A DNA stretch of 35,238 nt from a bacterium (lineage in GTDB: Bacteria > UBP6 > UBA1177): NCBI GenBank assembly GCA_017538365.1, contig JAFYIZ010000043.1:1-35238 (forward strand), in the 5' to 3' direction. The notes under the pieces were generated by a model. It ran no database searches, was not told the DNA's origin, and saw only the letters and a list, made by a program, of their open reading frames with translations. A program made the translations under genes and the position numbers. Positions 29,889-35,238 of this stretch are shown piece after piece (the stretch's first letter is position 1; each line of letters begins with the position of its first letter).

Positions 29889-31859
29889 ATGAATAAAGCG
29901 AGATTTTTTCTGATTTTTGTTTTGGCAGTCGTTTTTGTTTCGTGCGTTGACACAGGCGAAGTCGAAGGTCCGATAGAAATTACGAACCATGTTGACGACT
30001 GGCGCGACGAGGTTATTTATCAGCTTATCACTGACCGTTTTGCCGACGGCGACGTCAACAACAACTACAATGTGAATAAAAAGTCGCTCACATCGTGGAA
30101 CGGCGGCGATTTTCAGGGTATAATCGACAACATCGACTACCTCAAAAAGCTCGGTGTGACGGCAGTTTGGATAAGTCCGGTCGTTAAAAATGTCGATTCC
30201 GACGCAGGTATCGCAGGTTATCACGGCTACTGGACGCAGAATTTCAAAGCAGTAAACCCGCACTTCGGCGATTTGGCGAAACTGCGTGAAATGATTAAGA
30301 TTCTGCATGAAAACGACATAAAAGTCATTCTCGATATCGTTGCAAACCATGTCGGTCAGCTTTTCTACTACGACATGAACAAAAACGATCAGCCTGACGA
30401 AATGGTTATGGGCAGCGACATGACGTGTGACGCTTACTGCGGCCACATCACGGGTGTCGAAGATCAGGATGTAAAAAATCAGATCTGCTCGCAGGAATAT
30501 TCGAAAGAATCGATTTCGTGGCTTCCCGAAGGCAACGACTGCTATGCAAACTGCGTGTACAGATGCAAAAACGAAGAATATCCGCAGAAAATGGGGATCG
30601 TCCGCTACAGCGAATGGGACCCCGACTTCGATCCGCGCAAAATCCGCTCGTTTTCCGATGCGGGAGAATCTGGTATCGCGCCGATAAAATGGGTTTATAT
30701 GCCTGAAATCAACCGCGTTCCGCCTGAACCGGCAGAGTTCCACAACGACGACTGGTACAACAGAATGGGCAGAACAGTTACCTGGGACAGCGACTATCAG
30801 GTCGTAAAAGGCGACTTCCCAGGCGGACTCAAAGACCTCGACACGACGAGAACTGATGTAAGAAACGCACTTATTTCGGTTTTCCAGTACTGGATCGGCG
30901 CGCTTGACATTGACGGTTTCAGAGTCGACACGATCAAGCATGTCGAGCACGAATTCTGGCAGGTTTTCACTCCGGCGATGCGCTCTTACGCAAAAAGTAT
31001 AGGAAAAGAAAATTTCTTTATTTTCGGCGAGGCTTTTGACGGAAGAGACGATCTTCTCGGCAGTTTCACTCAGCACGACGAAATGGATTCGGTTTTCTAT
31101 TTTTCCCAGAAATTTCAGGTATTTGACTCGATTTTCAAATGGGGAAACGCTACGAAAAACTTTGAAGGTCTTTTCAACGAAAGATGGAACAAGCACCGCG
31201 ACGGAAGTGCTCTCAATGAAGGCGAATCGCCGCGTTACGGCACGGTTTCAGGTGTAAAAGATGCTGACGGAAACGTCCTCAGCCCGCAGAGAATCATGGT
31301 AAATTTCATGGATAACCACGATCTTCCGCGCTTCCTTTATGAACAGCCAGATCAGAAGGCTCTCCACAACGCTCTATCGCTCATGTTCACGATGGACGGA
31401 ATTCCCTGCATCTACTACGGAACCGAGCAGAATTTCAGCGGCGGAAACGATCCGGCAAACCGCGAAGCACTCTGGACAAGCGGCTATGACACCGAAAACG
31501 ATACTTTCCAGCACATCTCGAAAGTTGCGGCACTCCGCGCAAAGTATGCTCCGCTGCGCCGCGGTGACCTCGACATCGTATGGTCGACCGACCACACCGG
31601 AGACGAGAGTGACGCAGGAATACTTGCGTTCGAGAGAACCTACAAAAACGAAAAGATGCTTGTCGTTATAAACACAAACAAAAACCACGCTTCGAAAACC
31701 TCGTTTGAAGGTGCTGTCATGAAGACAAATTTCAACGGCGGAACCAGTCTTGTCAACGTTTTCCCCGGTTCGGAAGGCAAAAGCTACACCGTTTCTGGCG
31801 ACGGAACGCTTGAAATCGAACTTCCGGCACAGACAGCGGCGGTTCTTGCTGTAAAATAG
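29889..31859 (+). CDS. GH13 alpha-amylase-family lipoprotein
   Basis: The ATG at 29889 follows GGAG. The 656-residue product has a lipoprotein signal ending FVSC (Cys19), so it is probably attached to a membrane facing the periplasm or outside. The GH13 barrel begins at DEVIYQLITDRFADGD. Region I is DIVANHVG. The catalytic set is complete: nucleophile D347 in GFRVDT, acid/base E381 in FGEAF, and D478 in MDNHD. A C-terminal beta domain (MLVVINTNKN onward) follows. Between regions I and II is an insertion with six cysteines (TCDAYCGHI, QICSQ, DCYANCVYRC), suggesting disulfides and an exported location. It probably hydrolyses or rearranges alpha-glucans; exact specificity is unknown. The next gene follows after 6 bp. 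Confidence 0.92.
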   Translation: MNKARFFLIFVLAVVFVSCVDTGEVEGPIEITNHVDDWRDEVIYQLITDRFADGDVNNNYNVNKKSLTSWNGGDFQGIIDNIDYLKKLGVTAVWISPVVKNVDSDAGIAGYHGYWTQNFKAVNPHFGDLAKLREMIKILHENDIKVILDIVANHVGQLFYYDMNKNDQPDEMVMGSDMTCDAYCGHITGVEDQDVKNQICSQEYSKESISWLPEGNDCYANCVYRCKNEEYPQKMGIVRYSEWDPDFDPRKIRSFSDAGESGIAPIKWVYMPEINRVPPEPAEFHNDDWYNRMGRTVTWDSDYQVVKGDFPGGLKDLDTTRTDVRNALISVFQYWIGALDIDGFRVDTIKHVEHEFWQVFTPAMRSYAKSIGKENFFIFGEAFDGRDDLLGSFTQHDEMDSVFYFSQKFQVFDSIFKWGNATKNFEGLFNERWNKHRDGSALNEGESPRYGTVSGVKDADGNVLSPQRIMVNFMDNHDLPRFLYEQPDQKALHNALSLMFTMDGIPCIYYGTEQNFSGGNDPANREALWTSGYDTENDTFQHISKVAALRAKYAPLRRGDLDIVWSTDHTGDESDAGILAFERTYKNEKMLVVINTNKNHASKTSFEGAVMKTNFNGGTSLVNVFPGSEGKSYTVSGDGTLEIELPAQTAAVLAVK

Positions 31860-31865
31860 CTGACA

Positions 31866-32849
31866 ATGGCTCTTAAAAAAAATCTCAAAATCGCAATAAG
31901 TTTTATTATTGTCGCAGTTCTTTTCTATCTCCTTTTCAGAAAACTCGATTTCGAACTTTTCAGAAAATATTTGTCCGAAGGCAACAAACTGCTGATTTTA
32001 TGCGGCGTTCTGGTTTATCTTTCTGCGTTTGCAGTGCGCGCTCTTCGCTGGAAAGTGCTGCTTAAACATATCGGCAGTTTCAAAATCCGTGAACTTGCTC
32101 CCGTGATTGTCGCAGGTTATGCCGTAAACAACGTCCTTCCGGTGCGGATAGGGGAGATAGTCCGCGCCGCGATTGCGGGAAAGATGTTCAAAATCAGCAT
32201 TCCTTCAACATTCGCGTCAGTTTTTGTCGAGCGTATTTTCGACGGACTTACTATCGCGCTCATCCTTTCTGTCACAATTTTTTTCTATCCTTTTCAGGAA
32301 AATATGAAAACTCTGGCGTGGGGAGCATCGCTGTTTTTCGCGCTTTTGTTCGTTTTTGCGCTTGTCTCGGCATTTTCATCAAAACCGCTTGAATTTGTTC
32401 GGTTTTTAAGAGGAAAATTTCCTAAATTTTTAGGCGTTTTCTTTGATTTTTCTGAAAAATTCCTAAAAGGTGCGGCTTCCCTTGACTCCTGGAAAAAAAT
32501 CGTTGCGACATTTTTCTTAAGCCTTTGCGTCTGGGCGTTTGAATTGGCAGTTTATCTGCTTGTTTCGGCTGCTTTCGGAGTCAAAATCCCTATTGAGGGT
32601 TGCTTAGTCATGCTCTGTGCCGCGAATTTAGGAATGCTTGCAGCTCCGACACCCGCAGGACTCGGAGTTTTCCAAGGCGCGATTGTTTTTGCACTTGAAT
32701 CGTTCAATGTCCCGTATGAGCAGCGGATGGCGGTTGCGCTGATACTCCACGCCGCTCAGATAGTTCCGACAACAGTCATCGGTTTCATCTGGATCTGGGT
32801 GAAGAATCTGAAGATCAGTGCCGACGCAAAAATTGCGTCGGAAAATTAA
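31866..32849 (+). CDS. Flippase-like membrane protein of the LPG synthase/UPF0104 family
   Basis: The 327-residue, very hydrophobic protein has about eight membrane segments. Family signatures are RALRWKVLLKHIG, the conserved GYAVNNVLPVRIGEIVRA, a following SVFVERIFDG, and the C-terminal APTPAGLGVFQGAIVFALE. Relatives include the MprF membrane half and AglD-like proteins, linked to moving or modifying lipids and glycolipids. No aminoacyl-transferase half is attached. It starts 6 bp after the GH13 gene without a clear ribosome site, so translation may depend on ribosomes finishing that gene. A joint role with the amylase-like protein is not shown. Confidence 0.85.
   Translation: MALKKNLKIAISFIIVAVLFYLLFRKLDFELFRKYLSEGNKLLILCGVLVYLSAFAVRALRWKVLLKHIGSFKIRELAPVIVAGYAVNNVLPVRIGEIVRAAIAGKMFKISIPSTFASVFVERIFDGLTIALILSVTIFFYPFQENMKTLAWGASLFFALLFVFALVSAFSSKPLEFVRFLRGKFPKFLGVFFDFSEKFLKGAASLDSWKKIVATFFLSLCVWAFELAVYLLVSAAFGVKIPIEGCLVMLCAANLGMLAAPTPAGLGVFQGAIVFALESFNVPYEQRMAVALILHAAQIVPTTVIGFIWIWVKNLKISADAKIASEN
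32821..32841. terminator. Perfect hairpin inside the end of the flippase gene
   Basis: CCGACGCAA at 32821-32829 and TTGCGTCGG at 32833-32841 pair perfectly around a 3-nt loop. The hairpin overlaps the last codons of the flippase-like gene and is followed by AAAATTAAG, with no T-run on the plus strand. A role at the convergent junction with nth is likely. Confidence 0.55.
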
Positions 32850-32856
32850 GAAGAGG

Positions 32857-32870
32857 CGGCTAAGAAGCCG
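32857..32870. terminator. Second small hairpin overlapping the end of nth
   Basis: CGGCT at 32857-32861 and AGCCG at 32866-32870 enclose AAGA. The stem covers the nth stop codon. With the hairpin at 32821-32841 it may act on both converging transcripts. Confidence 0.4.
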
Positions 32871-33510
32871 GACATATTTCTTTCAGCGGGCATTTGTCAC
32901 ATTCGTGCTTTGTCGGTCTGCAGATTGTCTGCCCGAGCGTGACTAATTCCTGATTTATCTCTTTCCAGTATTTTTTCGGGAGCGTTTTTTTGAGCTCGAT
33001 TCTTGTTTCTTCGGGCGTTTTGGTTTCAACAAGTCCCCACATGTTCGAAATGCGGTGAACGTGGGTGTCGACGCAGATTTCGTATTTGTCGAAAGCCTTG
33101 ATTAGAACGAGCGATGCCGTCTTCACGCCGACTCCGGGAAGTGTCGTGAGTTCAGCGAGTGTCTCTGGAACAACTCCGCCGAATCTTTCTACAACAGCTT
33201 CAGCCAGTTTTTTCAGGTTTTCCGCTTTTGTTCTGTAAAAACCGACGGGATAGATGAGTTCGGCGAGCTCTTCAACTGAAAGTTCCGCCGTCTTTTCCGG
33301 TGTGTCGGCGCGGCTGAAAAGCGATTTCGACGCTTTTGTCGTCACGGCGTCTTTGGTTCGTGCCGAAAGCATGGTCGAAGCGAGAAGTTTCCACGGCGAA
33401 TCGTGCCCGGCAGCCATTAGGTCTATGACCGGGGCGTAATCGAGTTCTTTCACCCAGATTCTAAGTGCAGCAAACGCTTTGTCGATTTGAATTTTGGGAG
33501 TTGTGCTCAT
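32860..33510 (-). CDS. nth: Endonuclease III
   Basis: This base-excision repair glycosylase/lyase removes oxidised pyrimidines. The 216-residue length is typical. The helix-hairpin-helix LPGVGVKTA carries the catalytic K130, and D148 lies in CVDTHVHRI. The iron-sulfur loop is complete with C197, C204, C207 and C213 in the C-x6-C-x2-C-x5-C pattern. Its ATG overlaps the TGA of udk as ATGA, indicating translational coupling. It converges on the flippase-like gene with a 10-bp gap. Confidence 0.97.
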   Translation of the reverse strand: MSTTPKIQIDKAFAALRIWVKELDYAPVIDLMAAGHDSPWKLLASTMLSARTKDAVTTKASKSLFSRADTPEKTAELSVEELAELIYPVGFYRTKAENLKKLAEAVVERFGGVVPETLAELTTLPGVGVKTASLVLIKAFDKYEICVDTHVHRISNMWGLVETKTPEETRIELKKTLPKKYWKEINQELVTLGQTICRPTKHECDKCPLKEICPAS

Positions 33511-34145
33511 TTTTTTTCCGATTTTTCCTTGTCGGAAAGCCAGTGGGAGATTTTCGAAACGATGATGTCGATTGCGACGGAATTTTGTCCGCCTTCAGGA
33601 ATGACGAGGTCTGCAAAGCGCATTGTCGGTTTGACAAAATCGCGGTAAGCGGGACGAACCATCGTGAAATAACGTTCCCTGATTTCTTCAAACGAACGTC
33701 CGCGCTGCTCCATGTCGCGCCTGATTCTTCTCATCAGACGGATGTCGGCATCGGTATCGACGAAAATTTTGATGTCAAGCATATTTCTCACTTTCTCGTC
33801 GTGGAAAGTCATGATTCCTTCGAGAACGATGATGTCGGCAGGCTCGATGAGCTCTGTTTCCTGCTTGCGGGAATGGGTAACGAAGTCGTAGATCGGTTTT
33901 TTTATCGCCTTGTTAGCCTTTAAATCGTTGAGTTGCTGCTGCAGAAGCGGAAAATCGATTGCGTCTGGAATGTCGTAGTTGTTTTTCTCGCGCTCAGCGA
34001 GGGTTTTACCCGACAAATCTTTGTAATAACTGTCCATTTCGATGATGACGACTCTTTCGTCATTCGAAAAAGCCTGTTTGATGTTTTTTGCGACGGTCGT
34101 TTTTCCCGAACCCGAACCGCCTGCGATTCCGATAAAAAGCGGCAT
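33507..34145 (-). CDS. udk: Uridine kinase
   Basis: The start is placed at 34145 (MPLFIGIAGG), directly after GGGAGG; an upstream in-frame ATG would run into the promoter. The 212-residue product has the P-loop GGSGSGKTT at 9-17, then EMDSYYKDLSG, NYDIPDAIDFPLL, VLEGIMTF and DIKIFVDTDADIRLMRRIRRD, as in the Udk/phosphoribulokinase family. It phosphorylates uridine and cytidine in pyrimidine salvage. It is the first gene of a two-gene operon with nth. Confidence 0.96.
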   Translation of the reverse strand: MPLFIGIAGGSGSGKTTVAKNIKQAFSNDERVVIIEMDSYYKDLSGKTLAEREKNNYDIPDAIDFPLLQQQLNDLKANKAIKKPIYDFVTHSRKQETELIEPADIIVLEGIMTFHDEKVRNMLDIKIFVDTDADIRLMRRIRRDMEQRGRSFEEIRERYFTMVRPAYRDFVKPTMRFADLVIPEGGQNSVAIDIIVSKISHWLSDKEKSEKK

Positions 34146-34172
34146 ATTAACCTCCCTCAAAAATGACGCACT

Positions 34173-34200
34173 AATATACGGGAAAGACAAAGTTTTTCAA
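34173..34200 (-). promoter_or_regulatory. Predicted promoter of udk-nth
   Basis: On the minus strand TTGAAA (34200-34195) and TATATT (34178-34173) are 16 bp apart, followed by AGTGCG. The leader is about 25 nt. Confidence 0.6.
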
Positions 34201-34223
34201 TATTTTTTGTTGTTGCGGAAAAC

Positions 34224-34251
34224 TTGTGTTTTTGTTTAAAAATTTGATAAT
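34224..34251 (+). promoter_or_regulatory. Predicted promoter of the right-edge lipoprotein
   Basis: TTGTGT at 34224-34229 and GATAAT at 34246-34251 are 16 bp apart, divergent from the udk promoter. The -35 box is moderate. Confidence 0.5.
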
Positions 34252-34284
34252 AAAAAGATTTTTTGAACCGCCGTGGAGGTAAAA

Positions 34285-35238
34285 ATGAAGAAAATCTTTT
34301 TATTTTGTGTCTTCCTTTCAATTTCGGTTCTTTTTACCGGGTGCGGCAGTTCAAAAAAAGAGACAGCCAATGATTCGGATGCTGTGTCGGATGAAGATTC
34401 TGAGAGTGCCGATGAAGATGAGGATAATGTGACGGATGAAGAGTACGAAGAACCTCCTAAAAACCAAATTCCTTTGACGCAGGAATGCATCGGAAAAAAG
34501 CTCCTGACCAAGGAAACGGTCGATGTAGACATTCATAAAACAGGTTATGCTGATCAAAATTATACCTATCGGATAGCCCGCTTTTACGATGAAAACTGCC
34601 GCATCAAATTCGAGAGCAAATACCGCGTTACGGATACCTCTCATACCAATCATAAGGGCCGCTCGTACGAATATGATGACAAAGGCAATGTGACAAGGGT
34701 ATGCAAACGGAATATAGAGGGAGTCGTTACAGGGGAATGCCAGCGGTTTTCTTATGAATTCAACGATGACGGAACGATCAAAAAAATGTGTGTCGGGAAA
34801 TTGGAGGAAGGAAGAGAGGCAGGTTGTGTCACTTATTTTTACGATGAGAACGGGAGGATCAAACAGAGAGTAAGAAGAAGCGCGGTCAAAGAGATATTCC
34901 CGTTCTTTCGTGATTTCTCCGATGAGGATGCTGAATATTTTTCTGAGGACTATGCAGTTGTGGAGAGTGTTTTCACCAACGGAGAGCGTGTTTCCGAAGG
35001 TATTGATATGCAGGAAAGAGTCGATTATTTTTATGACGAAAAAGGGAAACTCACAGAAAAGAAACGCTACTTTATTTCCAAAGAGTTCGATGAAAACGGC
35101 AATGATGCCGCAGTTTACTATTACGGTTATGTTCCCGCATGGGTCGCATCTATCGATATGACGACGAAAAAGACGATAAAATATGACTATTCAGACGGAT
35201 TTCTGGTTAAAAGCCATCACGATTTTTACGAATACTAC
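34285..35238 (+). CDS. Acidic lipoprotein with YD-type repeats, cut by the window edge
   Basis: The frame is open from the ATG at 34285, after GTGGAGG, to the last base, so at least 318 residues are encoded and the 3' end is missing. A signal peptide ends LFTGC with Cys20 as the lipidation site; Phe is at -3. Residues about 24-60 are an Asp/Glu-rich linker. Four YD-type repeat units begin near 128 (YEYDDKGNVTRV), 155 (FSYEFNDDGTIKKM), 183 (TYFYDENGRIKQ) and 247 (DYFYDEKGKLTE). YD repeats in other proteins build extracellular beta structures that bind carbohydrate or form shells. It shares the signal plus acidic linker plan of the lipoprotein at 339-1091, but the domain behind the linker differs. 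Function is unknown. Confidence 0.82.
   Translation, partial: MKKIFLFCVFLSISVLFTGCGSSKKETANDSDAVSDEDSESADEDEDNVTDEEYEEPPKNQIPLTQECIGKKLLTKETVDVDIHKTGYADQNYTYRIARFYDENCRIKFESKYRVTDTSHTNHKGRSYEYDDKGNVTRVCKRNIEGVVTGECQRFSYEFNDDGTIKKMCVGKLEEGREAGCVTYFYDENGRIKQRVRRSAVKEIFPFFRDFSDEDAEYFSEDYAVVESVFTNGERVSEGIDMQERVDYFYDEKGKLTEKKRYFISKEFDENGNDAAVYYYGYVPAWVASIDMTTKKTIKYDYSDGFLVKSHHDFYEYY

Noticed and set aside
29856-31196. Long open frame on the minus strand opposite the GH13 gene
   Set aside because: It is fully antisense to a gene with a complete catalytic set and its translation is Val/Phe/Arg-biased as expected from complementing that gene's codons; no ribosome site or family match.

Overview
The window is a compact, gene-dense stretch of a bacterial chromosome of moderate G+C, with clear AGGAGG/GGAG ribosome sites, very short intergenic gaps and mostly housekeeping genes. 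Lipoproteins with lipobox cysteines, a YajC-SecD-SecF set, sigma-54, HD-GYP signalling and a CoA-dehydratase-type radical activase suggest a diderm (Gram-negative-like), anaerobic or facultatively anaerobic organism. Asp/Glu-rich tails just after the lipidated cysteine, and a PurS-PurL fusion without glutaminase, fit poorly studied deltaproteobacterial, Myxococcota-like or neighbouring lineages. The phylum cannot be fixed from this sequence.

Layout, left to right. 1-338 is an AT-rich leader with a possible gene remnant and a promoter, followed by an Asp-rich lipoprotein (339-1091). A likely operon then carries a 1373-residue two-headed activase/dehydratase fusion, a DUF58 protein and queA (1233-7748). 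Next is a three-gene signalling unit of winged-helix protein, stand-alone receiver domain and tandem HD-GYP protein (7913-10204). An accessory patch (about 10205-13020) holds an ORF6N/PLD-like protein on the minus strand, a secreted protein resembling DUF4424 and two doubtful small ORFs. rpoN, a PTS EIIA (PtsN-like) gene and purSL form the following operon (13083-18079) and abut radC on the opposite strand.

The right half holds a HAD phosphatase, a REP-like inverted repeat, then leuS and a large TPR membrane protein on the minus strand. A divergent promoter region leads into yajC-secD-secF-recJ. After that come a GH13 amylase-like lipoprotein and a flippase-like membrane protein, then udk-nth on the minus strand. 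A second acidic lipoprotein with YD-type repeats runs off the right edge.

The most striking regulatory signal is that the recognisable sigma-70-type promoters have -35 and -10 hexamers separated by 16 bp at nine sites, with three weaker ones following the same rule. The most interesting proteins are the activase/dehydratase fusion, the split RpfG-like module (receiver and tandem HD-GYP in separate genes joined stop-to-start), and the winged-helix protein in front of it. No tRNA, rRNA, CRISPR array, complete insertion sequence or obvious defence island was seen.
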